Of a stretch of 64,000 nt of DNA, positions 33,714 through 42,936 are shown one piece after another; position 1 is the first letter of the stretch, and each line of letters opens with the position of its first letter. Origin of the DNA: Bacteroidales bacterium (GTDB lineage Bacteria; Bacteroidota; Bacteroidia; Bacteroidales; VadinHA17); contig JANYJP010000108.1 of NCBI GenBank assembly GCA_025358455.1, positions 1 to 64,000 on the forward strand, given 5' to 3'. Made by a program: the position numbers and the translations under genes. Below the pieces are notes generated by a model. That model worked only from the letters and a program-made list of their open reading frames with translations, ran no database searches and had not been told where the DNA came from.

Positions 33714-34493
33714 ATGGCAAATGAAAATGTAAATGCTCCTGCCTTTGATGATATCGTGTTTGAGGACAGGAATAAGGAGTACGGAGCTTATACACTTCGT
33801 AAGAAGTATAATCGTACTGTAATTCTTGCACTACTGATAGGTATTCTAATTCTCGCAACTGCTGTTATTACTCCGTACCTGAACGCGAAAGCGGCAGAAG
33901 GCAGAGGAAAACGCGCAGAGAGAAAGGTAGAGATCAAACTTGAGAATCTGGATCAGCCAAATGATGTCGTGGCTCCTCCACCCCCTCCTCCACCTCCTCC
34001 TGCTGATGTAGTTCAGCAGCAGAGATATGTACCCCCGGTTGTTGTTGACTCAATCAAACCTGAGGATAATGTACAGCTTATGACAAATGATGATGCTCAG
34101 ACCGAGGTTAAAAACACTGATGTTGTAGAAGTTGCACAGGAAGTTAAGGAAGAAGTTCAGGAAGCTGAAGCTGAAGAAGTTCCATTCGTAGTTGTTGAGG
34201 AAATGCCGGTGTACCCCGGTGGACCAAATGCACTTTTGACGTATATTGCAGAACATACAAATTATCCCGAGGTTGCCAAAGAAAACAACATCCAGGGTAA
34301 AGTAATTGTCAGATTCTGCGTTACAGCAAAAGGTGGTGTCAGCCAGGTTAGCATTCTTAAAGGTGTTGACCCGGAACTCGATAAGGAAGCAATCAGGGTT
34401 GTATCTGCACTTCCCCCTTTTAAACCTGGAAAACAGGGTGGGAAACCTGTTCCGGTATGGTACATGGTACCAATTGCCTTTACTTTGAAGTAA
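33714..34493 (+). CDS. tonB: TonB energy-transducer
   Basis: 259 aa. A cytoplasmic N-terminus (VFEDRNKEYGAYTLRKKYN) of the Bacteroidota TonB type precedes one membrane helix (about 40-58). A proline-rich spacer (APPPPPPPPPADV) follows, then an acidic linker. The C-terminal TonB domain spans about 165-259 and carries YPGGPNALLTYIAEHTNYP and GKVIVRFCVTAKGGVSQVSI. It contacts TonB-dependent receptors, none of which are encoded in this window. It is the last gene of the operon and is followed by a strong terminator. Confidence 0.93.
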   Translation: MANENVNAPAFDDIVFEDRNKEYGAYTLRKKYNRTVILALLIGILILATAVITPYLNAKAAEGRGKRAERKVEIKLENLDQPNDVVAPPPPPPPPPADVVQQQRYVPPVVVDSIKPEDNVQLMTNDDAQTEVKNTDVVEVAQEVKEEVQEAEAEEVPFVVVEEMPVYPGGPNALLTYIAEHTNYPEVAKENNIQGKVIVRFCVTAKGGVSQVSILKGVDPELDKEAIRVVSALPPFKPGKQGGKPVPVWYMVPIAFTLK

Positions 34494-34511
34494 AATTGCA
34501 ATTAATGCTAT

Positions 34512-34550
34512 AAAAAAAGGCTGGATCACATGATTCAGCCTTTTTTATTT
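34512..34550 (+). terminator. Terminator of the tonB operon
   Basis: AAAAAAGGCTG and CAGCCTTTTTT form a stem of about 11 bp around a 12-nt loop, followed by ATTTTATT. A-rich and T-rich flanks could also serve the convergent ltaE gene. Confidence 0.85.
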
Positions 34551-34616
34551 TATTAGACTATTATGATATATAACTGAATTGACGTCCCATTAGGGGAGAA
34601 ATTTATCCGGGGAATG

Positions 34617-35660
34617 TTATTTCTTCAACTCCTTCTTAAGTAACTCAATAAAATTCCCGATATCCGTCTCTTCCGTATCCCAGCTACACATCAGGCGCCA
34701 TTCTGATCTTTTCTCGTCCCAGGGATAGAAAAAGTACTGCCCTCTGATTTTTTCTGCAACATCGTTGGGAATTATCACAAAAACTCCATTTGACTGAACT
34801 TCCTGTGTTACTCTGACTTCAGGGATCAGTTTAAGCTGTTCTGCAAGCAACCGCGCCATTAAATTGGAATTTGAAGCACATCTCCTCCACAGATCATTGC
34901 GAAAATAACCAATATACTGGGCTGAAATGAATCTCATTTTTGAGGCAAGCTGCATACCCTGTTTCCTGATATATTTAAAATCGGCTGAAAGACCTGGTTT
35001 CAGAAAACATATTGATTCGCCAAACATCATACCGTTTTTTGTTCCACCGAATGAAAGAACATCGACACCGGCATCAGCAGTAAATGCTTTAAAAGAAAGA
35101 TTAAGCGACACCGCAGCGTTAGCTATCCGTGCACCATCCATGTGAAGAAGCATTCCCCTGTCGTGTGCAAAACGAGCTATTCCGGCTATTTCATCAGCTG
35201 AATAAACTGTTCCCATCTCAGTTGCCTGTGTAATAGAAATAACTTTCGGCTGGGAGTGATGCTCGAAATCAAGACCGTGCATATGTTTTTCAAGGAGATC
35301 AGGAGTAACTTTTCCATCCATGGTATCGACAACAAGTACCTTGCATCCGATAAACTTTTCAGGAGCGCCACATTCATCTCCTTCAAGATGCGCCGTAGAT
35401 GCAGTAATAACTGAATTCCACGATTTAGTTATTCCCGAAAGGCCAAGAACATTTGCTCCGGTTCCGGTTAAAACAAAAAATGTCTCTGTTGAACTGCCAA
35501 GATGTTCTTTAAAAAGTTCCTTGGCCTGTTCTGTATAAATATCTGTACCATAACCAGTTACATGTCCAGTATTTGATGCGATTATTTCTTTCAGAATATC
35601 AGGGTGAATACCTGCATTATTATCGCTGCCAAAACCGCGATTATTAATATTGTTTTTCAT
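34617..35660 (-). CDS. ltaE: Low-specificity L-threonine aldolase
   Basis: 347-aa PLP enzyme cleaving threonine (or allo-threonine) to glycine and acetaldehyde. The start at 35660 (MKNNINNRGFGSDNNAGIHP) fits the family better than 35711, which adds 17 residues from the intercistronic hairpin. The PLP lysine is in SFGGTKNGMMFGE. LHMDGARIANA and TGTGANVLGL are family hallmarks. It shares a strand with the sodium symporter upstream, so both could serve amino-acid use (inference). Confidence 0.92.
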   Translation of the reverse strand: MKNNINNRGFGSDNNAGIHPDILKEIIASNTGHVTGYGTDIYTEQAKELFKEHLGSSTETFFVLTGTGANVLGLSGITKSWNSVITASTAHLEGDECGAPEKFIGCKVLVVDTMDGKVTPDLLEKHMHGLDFEHHSQPKVISITQATEMGTVYSADEIAGIARFAHDRGMLLHMDGARIANAAVSLNLSFKAFTADAGVDVLSFGGTKNGMMFGESICFLKPGLSADFKYIRKQGMQLASKMRFISAQYIGYFRNDLWRRCASNSNLMARLLAEQLKLIPEVRVTQEVQSNGVFVIIPNDVAEKIRGQYFFYPWDEKRSEWRLMCSWDTEETDIGNFIELLKKELKK

Positions 35661-35688
35661 AGAATATAATAGTTGTATGTTATATGTG

Positions 35689-35710
35689 TGGACAGGTTTC
35701 GGACTGTCCA
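35689..35710. other. Hairpin in the symporter-ltaE spacer
   Basis: TGGACAG (35689-35695) pairs with CTGTCCA (35704-35710) around an 8-nt loop. It lies after the 67-aa gene on the minus strand. Without a T-run it is more likely a processing or attenuation hairpin than a strong terminator. Confidence 0.4.
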
Positions 35711-35729
35711 TACTAAAATGATTCTTTCT

Positions 35730-35933
35730 CTAGGCTTTCTTCTTCTTCCTGAATGCAAAAAACAGCATTATCAATCCAAAAACAAGCATCAGTATGCCCA
35801 TAATAATATTGACATTAATGCCAAGAGATTTATGATACATTTCGGTGTTTGAAATTGTAAAAAACCCGAATCCTGTTATTAAAACCCCTATGATCGAAAA
35901 CATCAGGCCTATAGGTATTCTTATATCTACCAT
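35730..35933 (-). CDS. Small two-helix membrane protein
   Basis: 67 aa with two hydrophobic segments (residues about 6-27 and 39-61) and a strongly basic tail (FRKKKKA). It starts 12 nt after the stop of the sodium/solute symporter and so is almost certainly co-transcribed with it. It could be a small partner of the transporter, but I do not recognise a known subunit family. Confidence 0.7.
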   Translation of the reverse strand: MVDIRIPIGLMFSIIGVLITGFGFFTISNTEMYHKSLGINVNIIMGILMLVFGLIMLFFAFRKKKKA

Positions 35934-35945
35934 TTTAATTTCCTC

Positions 35946-37673
35946 CTACCAGAACATTATTGTTAATACTATGAAAATCACGCTTACAAGAATTGCAAGA
36001 CCTGCAGGACGCTGATACCAAGGAAGGTCTTTGTCTACTATTGTACGTGGTGTGAGAGAATAAACCAGACCGGTCAATTCCGCATCAGTTTTTCTCTGCT
36101 TAGTAATAAAAGTAAGTCCTATTGTTACTGTTGTACTTACTCCGAATGCAATTATTGCGGTCCAGAAGTTCTGAGCCATCTCTACCGGGTAGGTATGAAG
36201 GTTAGCAATCCAGCCACCTTTTACAAGTGATGTTGCTCCTGCTGGTATTGTCAGTCCATGATGAAGCAAAGCCATCAGGAAACCTAGAAGCAAACCTGTA
36301 AATGCGGCATGACCTGTAGTTCTTTTCCAGAACATCCCAAGGAAAATGACGGCGAAAAGAGGTGCATTTATCAATGAGAATATTGTCTGCAGGAAATCCA
36401 TGATATTACCGAATTTGCCAGCTATATATGCTGAGGCGATGCTTAAGAGAATACCAAAGATTGTAGCTATCCGGCCCACTTTCAGGTAATGTTTTCCGTC
36501 TGCATCTTCATCTCCTGTACGGGGTCTGATATAACTCTGATATATATCATAGGTCCACACTGTGTTAAATGCTGATACATTACCTGCCATACCCGACATG
36601 AAGGATGCAAGCAGTGCAGTTATTCCAAGTCCCAGAACACCTGTTGGAAGGTACTGTTTCAGCAGCATGATTATTGTTAAATTATAGTTTAGTCCACCCC
36701 CGGCATCCGGAGGGATAGTGAATCCTTTACCCGGATCGTGTGAAAGTGCAAGCGCTATTATTCCGGGAACAATAATCAGAAAAGGTATAAACATTTTAGG
36801 TAAGGCGCCAATAAGAGGAACCTTCCTGGCAGCCGCCTTGGATTCAGCTGCAAATGCCCGCTGGACTATCAGAAAATTTGTACACCAGTAGCCGAATGAT
36901 AAAACAAAACCAAGTCCAAAGAGTATACCAAACCATTCAACACCAAGTGGGTTAGCTGATGCCTGACCTGAATACTTCCACGTGGAAGTAAATGTATCAG
37001 CCGCGTATCCTTTGGATAATGCAATCGGGGCTAACTGAGCTTTCAGTCCAACCCAGCCTCCAACATCTTTCAGAGCTAAAAACACAAGGGGTAAAAGTCC
37101 GATGACAATTATAAAAAATTGCAAAACTTCATTATAAATTGCTGATGAGAGACCTCCCAGGTAAGTATAACCGAGAACAACCAATGCTGATATCCACAGG
37201 CTAAGATTAAAATTCCATCCCAGTACATTTTCCATAAGGAGAGCAAGTGCATACATTGAGATTCCTGAAGCAAGTACAGTCATAACTGCAAAAAGAATAG
37301 CATTCAGGCCCCGGGTCTTCTCATCGTATCTGAGTTTCAGGAATTCGGGTACTGATCGGGCTTTTGAACCATAATAGAATGGCATCATAAATAAAGCCAG
37401 GAAAATCATAGCGGGTATAGCACCGATCCAGTAAAAGTGAGTTGTAAGCATTCCATATTTCATCCCGGAACCTGTCATGCCCATTACTTCAAGAGCTCCA
37501 AGGTTTGTTGAAATAAAGGCCAGTCCGGCCACCCATGCCGGCATCGATCTTCCCGCTTCAAGAAATGCATTTGCATTTTTCATAAATTTTCGAAGGAACC
37601 AGCCGATGCCAAGTACAAAAATAAAATAGATTATCATTATCAGATAGTCTATCCAACTCAAATCAACTCTCAT
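35946..37673 (-). CDS. Sodium:solute symporter (SSS/SGLT family)
   Basis: 575-aa inner-membrane transporter with about 14 hydrophobic segments. SSS features are clear: RSMPAWVAGLAFISTNLGAL near the sodium site, FYYGSKARSVPEFLKLRYDEKT, ISALVVLGYTYLGGLSSAIY and SFMSGMAGNVSAFNTVWTYD. The protein is of the SGLT-like length common in Bacteroidota sugar importers. The substrate (sugar, sialic acid, amino acid) cannot be fixed by sequence. It is first in a probable operon with the 67-aa protein and perhaps ltaE. Confidence 0.92.
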   Translation of the reverse strand: MRVDLSWIDYLIMIIYFIFVLGIGWFLRKFMKNANAFLEAGRSMPAWVAGLAFISTNLGALEVMGMTGSGMKYGMLTTHFYWIGAIPAMIFLALFMMPFYYGSKARSVPEFLKLRYDEKTRGLNAILFAVMTVLASGISMYALALLMENVLGWNFNLSLWISALVVLGYTYLGGLSSAIYNEVLQFFIIVIGLLPLVFLALKDVGGWVGLKAQLAPIALSKGYAADTFTSTWKYSGQASANPLGVEWFGILFGLGFVLSFGYWCTNFLIVQRAFAAESKAAARKVPLIGALPKMFIPFLIIVPGIIALALSHDPGKGFTIPPDAGGGLNYNLTIIMLLKQYLPTGVLGLGITALLASFMSGMAGNVSAFNTVWTYDIYQSYIRPRTGDEDADGKHYLKVGRIATIFGILLSIASAYIAGKFGNIMDFLQTIFSLINAPLFAVIFLGMFWKRTTGHAAFTGLLLGFLMALLHHGLTIPAGATSLVKGGWIANLHTYPVEMAQNFWTAIIAFGVSTTVTIGLTFITKQRKTDAELTGLVYSLTPRTIVDKDLPWYQRPAGLAILVSVIFIVLTIMFW

Positions 37674-37794
37674 AATTAAAGGCTTTTAGATTTGGATTCA
37701 TTATTAAAATTCCGTTTTATTCTAACGATCAAAGGGCTTTCTAGTGCGAAAGTAAAAATACATTTTAAGATCGATTTTCAAATAGTAATGGAGA

Positions 37795-37823
37795 TTTATT
37801 TTTAAGGTAAAAGGTTATATTTA
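37795..37823 (+). promoter_or_regulatory. Candidate promoter for truA
   Basis: TATATTTA (37816-37823) differs by one base from TAnnTTTG. TTTA (37795-37798) sits 17 nt upstream. Transcription would start a few nt before the GTG start codon. Confidence 0.35.
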
Positions 37824-37835
37824 CAAAAACTAACG

Positions 37836-38594
37836 GTGAAAACACGATATTTCATATTTATCTCATATAAAGGCACTTCCTATCATGGCTGGCAGATACA
37901 ACCGAATTCGGTGACTGTACAGAAACTTCTGGAAGATGCCCTGAGTGTTGTATTAAATGAAAAAATCTCCACCATTGGCGCCGGAAGAACAGATACCGGA
38001 GTACACGCCCTTTATTTCTGCGCCCATTTTGAAAGTACCTCCTCTATTCTCGACACCACACCAAAATTGGTATTCAGGCTTAACAGCTATCTTCCAAAAG
38101 ATATTTCAGTAAATGCGATTAAAAAAGTATTGCCCGATGCAAATGCAAGATACAGCGCTATATCAAGAACTTATAAGTACTTCATCTCCGGAATCAAAGA
38201 CCCCTTCTTTGAAAACTCAAGCTGGTACCTTCATGGGAATATTGACATCAGTAAGATGAACGAAGCATGCAAAATACTGTTCAATCATTCTGATTTTACA
38301 AGCTTCAGCAAACTCCACTCAGACACGAAAACAAATATCTGCAGAATTTACGAGGCATTCTGGGAACAGGAATCCAACAGGTATGTATTTTCAATAAAGG
38401 CCGATCGTTTTCTGCGCAACATGGTAAGAGCTATAGTCGGAACGATGGTTGAAGTTGGTACGGGTAAAATAAATTTTTATGAATTTGAAGAAATCATTCG
38501 TGCCAATGACCGGAGCAGAGCTGGAAAATCAGCTCCGGCAAAAGGATTATTCCTGGTTGGCATTGAATATCCGGAAGAGATTTTTATTAAGTGA
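37836..38594 (+). CDS. truA: tRNA pseudouridine synthase A
   Basis: 252-aa enzyme that makes pseudouridine at tRNA positions 38-40. The catalytic Asp is in GAGRTDTGVHAL (about residue 52). SYKGTSYHGWQIQPN, the RTYKYFI segment and DRFLRNMVRAIVGTMVEVG are family hallmarks. The start codon is GTG (37836); no ATG lies in a better place. It lies between a divergent symporter and the nuo operon. Confidence 0.95.
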   Translation: MKTRYFIFISYKGTSYHGWQIQPNSVTVQKLLEDALSVVLNEKISTIGAGRTDTGVHALYFCAHFESTSSILDTTPKLVFRLNSYLPKDISVNAIKKVLPDANARYSAISRTYKYFISGIKDPFFENSSWYLHGNIDISKMNEACKILFNHSDFTSFSKLHSDTKTNICRIYEAFWEQESNRYVFSIKADRFLRNMVRAIVGTMVEVGTGKINFYEFEEIIRANDRSRAGKSAPAKGLFLVGIEYPEEIFIK

Positions 38595-38644
38595 CCGTTA
38601 ATATTACCAATGTGATAATTATCATTTTTATATAGTGTTACTAA

Positions 38645-38675
38645 TTTCACAATACAAAAAATATTTTTAATTTTG
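38645..38675 (+). promoter_or_regulatory. Promoter for the nuo operon
   Basis: TAATTTTG (38668-38675) matches TAnnTTTG, with TTTC (38645-38648) 19 nt upstream as a near -33 element. The leader is about 28 nt. Confidence 0.55.
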
Positions 38676-38709
38676 TCCGTCCAAACCTTACCCAAAAAAA
38701 ACAGACTAC

Positions 38710-39060
38710 ATGAGCAATGAATGGTTAATTCTATTTTTCATTTTAGGAGTATTTTTTGTCGGAGTAATTCCTGTCTTCTCAGAAATCGTAGCTCCGAAAT
38801 CATTTAATCCTCAGAAATTTGATCCTTATGAATGCGGAATACCAAGCGAGGGTGTAACCTGGCTTCAATTCAATGTTGGATATTATCTCTTCGCGATTTT
38901 ATTTCTTGTTTTCGATGTTGAAACAGTTCTGGTGTTTCCCTGGGCCGTTGTGATGAAAGAGGTTGGAATGGCTGCATTTATAGAGATAGTGATATTCTTT
39001 TTCATACTGGGCCTCGGATTATTGTACGCCTGGAAAAAACATGCTCTTATATGGCAATAA
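38710..39060 (+). CDS. nuoA: NADH-quinone oxidoreductase subunit A
   Basis: 116-aa membrane subunit with three helices. The conserved [35 protein letters not shown] region is close to the NuoA consensus, and the acidic residues in helix 2 are retained. It begins the 11-gene nuo operon and its end overlaps the start of nuoB by 10 nt, consistent with coupled translation. Confidence 0.95.
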   Translation: MSNEWLILFFILGVFFVGVIPVFSEIVAPKSFNPQKFDPYECGIPSEGVTWLQFNVGYYLFAILFLVFDVETVLVFPWAVVMKEVGMAAFIEIVIFFFILGLGLLYAWKKHALIWQ

Positions 39061-39611
39061 AAGGAATGAAATATGAAGAGTTCGGGGATAATGAAAGCCT
39101 TGAACTTCTAAAAGATACCGGCTCCAATATTCTTCTTACCACAATTGATGATGTTATTAACTGGGGAAGAAAGAACTCGTTGTGGCCACTGACATTTGCC
39201 ACAAGCTGTTGTGGTATTGAAATGATGCAAACCGGGGCGCCCAGGCACGATTTCTCCAGATTCGGGATGGAAGTGTACAGAGCCAGCCCGCGTCAGGCAG
39301 ATGTTATTGTTGTTGCAGGAACCATTGTTAACAAGATGGCACCTGTATTGAAACGTCTTTACGATCAGATGTCGGAGCCTAAGTATGTTGTCGCTATGGG
39401 GGCATGTGCAATTTCCGGAGGTCCTTTCTTTTTAAATTCCTACTGTGTTGTTAAAGGAGTTGACCACGTGATCCCTGTTGATGTGTATGTTCCGGGATGT
39501 CCTCCCCGTCCGGAAGCATTATTGTACGGTATGCTTCAGCTTCAAAGAATGATTGAAACAGAGACCATAAAGTCAAGGAAACTGAGAAGTGCCTCACATA
39601 ACTCCAAATAA
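39051..39611 (+). CDS. nuoB: NADH-quinone oxidoreductase subunit B
   Basis: 186-aa subunit carrying cluster N2, the last Fe-S centre before quinone. Ligand cysteines are visible as C53-C54 (TSCCGIEM), C119 (GACAISGG) and C150 (VPGCPPRPE). It sits at the junction of the peripheral and membrane arms. The start overlaps nuoA. Confidence 0.96.
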   Translation: MAIKGMKYEEFGDNESLELLKDTGSNILLTTIDDVINWGRKNSLWPLTFATSCCGIEMMQTGAPRHDFSRFGMEVYRASPRQADVIVVAGTIVNKMAPVLKRLYDQMSEPKYVVAMGACAISGGPFFLNSYCVVKGVDHVIPVDVYVPGCPPRPEALLYGMLQLQRMIETETIKSRKLRSASHNSK

Positions 39612-39642
39612 CAAACTGCTATATTCAGAAATCTGAGAATCA

Positions 39643-40098
39643 ATGAATAAAATAGAATTAGGAGAATTTATAAAATCAACCGATAAGGATCTTGAGATAA
39701 AAGAAGGCAACCAATTCACAGAGGTTACTGTGCCTCCCTTGAAATTATTTTCTCTTGCAAAACAACTCAAAGAAAGAGAAGAGGTCAAGTTTGATTTTCT
39801 CGTTTGCATATCCGGCATTGATTATGGTGCCGACCTTGGAGTTGTATACCATTTGCGATCAACAGTCTATGAGCATACAATAGTGTTGAAAACACGCACT
39901 TCGGACCGTGTGACTCCGAAGTTAGATTCTGTAACCGAATTATGGGCAACCGCTGAATTTCTTGAAAGGGAAGTTTATGATCTGCTCGGGATAAAATTTA
40001 CTAACCATCCGGATCTGCGAAGGCTCTTCCTGGACAGTTCCTGGGGATTCCCGCTTAGAAAAGACTATGTTGATGATATTAATATTGTTACCAAGTAA
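39643..40098 (+). CDS. nuoC: NADH-quinone oxidoreductase subunit C
   Basis: 151-aa subunit of the Q-module. The segment LREVYDLLGIKFTNHPDLRR (in the sequence EREVYDLLGIKF) and GFPLRKDYV at the end are the family signature. It is a separate gene from nuoD here, unlike the fused nuoCD of Bacteroides species and E. coli. Confidence 0.94.
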   Translation: MNKIELGEFIKSTDKDLEIKEGNQFTEVTVPPLKLFSLAKQLKEREEVKFDFLVCISGIDYGADLGVVYHLRSTVYEHTIVLKTRTSDRVTPKLDSVTELWATAEFLEREVYDLLGIKFTNHPDLRRLFLDSSWGFPLRKDYVDDINIVTK

Positions 40099-40101
40099 TT
40101 T

Positions 40102-41226
40102 ATGGATATACAGGTAAAAGAACTTATTGCCGACGAAAAGCAGGAATATATTATTAATATGGGCCCTCAACACCCATCTACTCATGGTGTGCTGAGACTT
40201 GTAGTTTCACTTCAGGGGGAGATTGTAAAAAATATTGAACCTCATATCGGGTATATTCACAGGGGTATTGAAAAGATGTGCGAAAGTATCACCTATCCCC
40301 AGATAATTCATCTGACTGACAGGATGGATTACCTTTCCGCTCATATCAATAATGAAGCAGTATGTCTTACTGTGGAAAAGGCTCTGGAGGTTGACATTAC
40401 TGACAGGATAAAAGTGATCAGGACGATTATGTCTGAGCTTACCCGAATCCAGTCACATCAGCTCTTCTGGGCGTCGTACGGTATGGACCTGGGTGGTCAA
40501 ACCTGCTTCTTTTATGGCTTGCGCGACAGGGAAAAGATACTTGACATATTTGAAGAGACATGCGGGGGCCGAATGCTGGTTAGTTATAATTGTCCGGGGG
40601 GATTGATGTATGATATCCATCCGAACTTTCAACAAAGAGTTAAAGACTTTATAAAATATTTCAGGAAAGCGCTGCCGGAATATGACACTATCCTTACCGG
40701 AAATGTGATTTTCCGCGAACGAAGCATCGGAATCGGACCTCTTACTCTTAAAGATGCTGTTTCATACGGTGTAACAGGCCCTTCCGGCAGAGCTTCGGGT
40801 TTTTCATGCGATGTACGGAAACATGAGCCTTATAGCGCCTACGACAGGGTAAATTTCAACGAAGTCATTTATAATGAAGGTGATACATACCACAGATACC
40901 TGGCCAGAATTGAAGAAATGCGGGAATCGATGAATATCATTGAACAGCTGATCGACAACATTCCCGAAGGTTCGTACGCCATCAAAATGAAACCTATTAT
41001 AAAACTTCCCGAAGGTGAATATTTTCAACGGGTTGAAACCGCACGCGGCGAACTTGATGTATTTATAATAAGTGATGGAAACAAAAATCCTTTCAGACTG
41101 AAATTCAGGTCACCAAACTTTGTAAATCTTGGCGTTCTTAATCATATCTCGAAAGGCTTTAAAATTGCCGACCTTGTTGCTATTGCCGGTTCACTTGATT
41201 TTGTTATACCTGATATTGACAGGTAG
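40102..41226 (+). CDS. nuoD: NADH-quinone oxidoreductase subunit D
   Basis: 374-aa subunit that forms the quinone-binding site with NuoB. Motifs include NMGPQHPSTHGVLRLV, GYIHRGIEKM, DRMDYLSA and SGRASGFSCDVRKHEPY. It follows nuoC by 3 nt. The usual C-terminal part with DIDR is complete. Confidence 0.96.
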   Translation: MDIQVKELIADEKQEYIINMGPQHPSTHGVLRLVVSLQGEIVKNIEPHIGYIHRGIEKMCESITYPQIIHLTDRMDYLSAHINNEAVCLTVEKALEVDITDRIKVIRTIMSELTRIQSHQLFWASYGMDLGGQTCFFYGLRDREKILDIFEETCGGRMLVSYNCPGGLMYDIHPNFQQRVKDFIKYFRKALPEYDTILTGNVIFRERSIGIGPLTLKDAVSYGVTGPSGRASGFSCDVRKHEPYSAYDRVNFNEVIYNEGDTYHRYLARIEEMRESMNIIEQLIDNIPEGSYAIKMKPIIKLPEGEYFQRVETARGELDVFIISDGNKNPFRLKFRSPNFVNLGVLNHISKGFKIADLVAIAGSLDFVIPDIDR

Positions 41227-41232
41227 TTCAAG

Positions 41233-41285
41233 GCAAAAGTTAAAAGGAAAAAAGGAAAAGAATAAAAAAGTTAAAAGATAAAATA
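41233..41285 (+). repeat. Purine-rich AAAAGTTAAAAGG spacer tract
   Basis: A run of AAAAGTTAAAAGG-like repeats in the 60-nt nuoD-nuoH spacer, with no coding potential. Such degenerate short-period filler is typical of this genome's spacers. Confidence 0.5.
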
Positions 41286-41286
41286 T

Positions 41287-42426
41287 ATGCTACCTGAGAT
41301 TGTCGCTCAAAATACTTCCGCTTCACAATCAGTCCCCTGGTGGAAATTCTTCTACGATTTTTCATTGCTGACACAGCCTGTTGACGTATGGCTGAAAGGT
41401 TCAGTTTCCCCATTCTGGTCAACAGTCATCGAAATGGCGATAGTCGGGGTTCTTTTCCTGCTCTTTTATGCAGTTGTGGGACTGTTCCTTGTCTATGCCG
41501 AAAGAAAAGTCTGTGCATTCATTCAGAACAGACTTGGCCCGAACAGAATTGGTCCGTTTGGGATCTTCCAGACGGTTGCCGACCTGATAAAACTTCTTTT
41601 CAAGGAGTTGATCCCAATCAAAAATGCAGACAGTTTTCTGTTTAACCTCGCACCTTTCATTGTAATTATTGTCAATTTTATGGTTCTGGCTGCTATACCT
41701 TTTTCAAAGGGATTGCATGCGATAGATTTTAATATTGGTATATTCTATGTAATTGCAGTTTCCTCTATGAGTGTGGTTGGCGTTCTTCTGGCCGGATGGT
41801 CAAGCAACAGCAAATATTCCCTTATCGGAGCAATGAGAAGCGGTGCACAGATAGTCAGCTATGAACTGTCTATCGGACTAGCCATTATCACTATTGTAAT
41901 ACTTGCAGGATCAATGCAGTTGTCAGAAATAATTGAAGCCCAAAGAACAGGATGGTTTATTTTCAAAGGGCATATCCCGGCTTTAATTGCCTTCGTAATT
42001 TACATCATTTCCAGTACAGCTGAGACAAACCGCGGACCTTTCGACATGGCTGAAGCGGAGTCTGAACTTACTGCCGGGTACCATACTGAGTATTCCGGAA
42101 TCAGATTTGCTTTTTTCTACCTTGCCGAATATATTAATATGTTCATCGTGGCATCAATTGCTGCTACTTTATTTCTGGGTGGATGGATGCCATTTCATGT
42201 TGGTTCCTGGGATGGATTTAACAGGATTATGGATTTTATCCCTCCATTTATATGGTACATAGGAAAGACCTTTTTTATCATATGGATCATAATGTTATTT
42301 AAATGGACTTTCCCCAGGCTGAGGATCGACCAGCTTCTGACCCTGGAATGGAAGTACCTTTTGCCGATCAATCTGTTGAATGTATTGATTATGGCTTTTA
42401 TTGTACTCATGGGCTGGCATTTTTAA
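41287..42426 (+). CDS. nuoH: NADH-quinone oxidoreductase subunit H
   Basis: 379-aa membrane subunit with about nine helices, which forms part of the quinone chamber and ties the peripheral arm to the membrane arm. Motifs AERKVCAFIQNRLGPNRIGPFGIFQ, the AETNRGPFDMAEAESELTAGY loop and LFKWTFPRLRIDQLL are close to the family consensus. An N-terminal extension of about 30 residues precedes the first family helix. Confidence 0.95.
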   Translation: MLPEIVAQNTSASQSVPWWKFFYDFSLLTQPVDVWLKGSVSPFWSTVIEMAIVGVLFLLFYAVVGLFLVYAERKVCAFIQNRLGPNRIGPFGIFQTVADLIKLLFKELIPIKNADSFLFNLAPFIVIIVNFMVLAAIPFSKGLHAIDFNIGIFYVIAVSSMSVVGVLLAGWSSNSKYSLIGAMRSGAQIVSYELSIGLAIITIVILAGSMQLSEIIEAQRTGWFIFKGHIPALIAFVIYIISSTAETNRGPFDMAEAESELTAGYHTEYSGIRFAFFYLAEYINMFIVASIAATLFLGGWMPFHVGSWDGFNRIMDFIPPFIWYIGKTFFIIWIIMLFKWTFPRLRIDQLLTLEWKYLLPINLLNVLIMAFIVLMGWHF

Positions 42427-42456
42427 TAGTAAATAATTATAAATATATATCTCTGA

Positions 42457-42936
42457 ATGAGAAGTATAATAGAATATCTAAGGGAAATAGTTCTCGGGAT
42501 CTGGTCACTGCTGAAAGGAATGAAAGTGACATCAACATACTTTTTCAGCCCAGGAAAAATTGTTACGCAGAAATATCCCGAAAACCGGAAAAGCCTTGTA
42601 ATGCTTGAACGCTTCAAAGGTGAGGTAGTGATGCCGCATAATGAAAAGAATGAACATAAATGTACAGGTTGCGGAATTTGTGAAATAAATTGTCCCAATG
42701 GTACAATTGAAATCATTTCAAAAGTGATTATCACCGAAGATGGCAAGAAAAAAAAGGCTATTGATAAACATATTTACAGGCTTGGAATGTGTACATTTTG
42801 TGCTCTATGTGTCAAAACCTGCCCTTCCAATGCACTAGCGTTTTCTCAGAAGTTTGAGCATGCGGTCTTTAACAGGGCCCTTCTGAACAAAATATTAAAT
42901 AAACCAGGTTCCCAATTAATGAAAGGAGTTGAGTAA
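42457..42936 (+). CDS. nuoI: NADH-quinone oxidoreductase subunit I
   Basis: 159-aa ferredoxin-like subunit with two [4Fe-4S] clusters (N6a/N6b). Ligands are C69, C72, C75, C79 and C112, C115, C118, C122. Without NuoE/F/G these are the outermost clusters of this operon's complex and thus the likely entry point for electrons from a soluble donor (inference). The stop overlaps the nuoJ start by one base (TAATG). Confidence 0.95.
   Translation: MRSIIEYLREIVLGIWSLLKGMKVTSTYFFSPGKIVTQKYPENRKSLVMLERFKGEVVMPHNEKNEHKCTGCGICEINCPNGTIEIISKVIITEDGKKKKAIDKHIYRLGMCTFCALCVKTCPSNALAFSQKFEHAVFNRALLNKILNKPGSQLMKGVE

Noticed and set aside
35660-35711. Longer start for ltaE at 35711
   Set aside because: The extra 17 residues are translated from an intercistronic hairpin and are not typical of the family.
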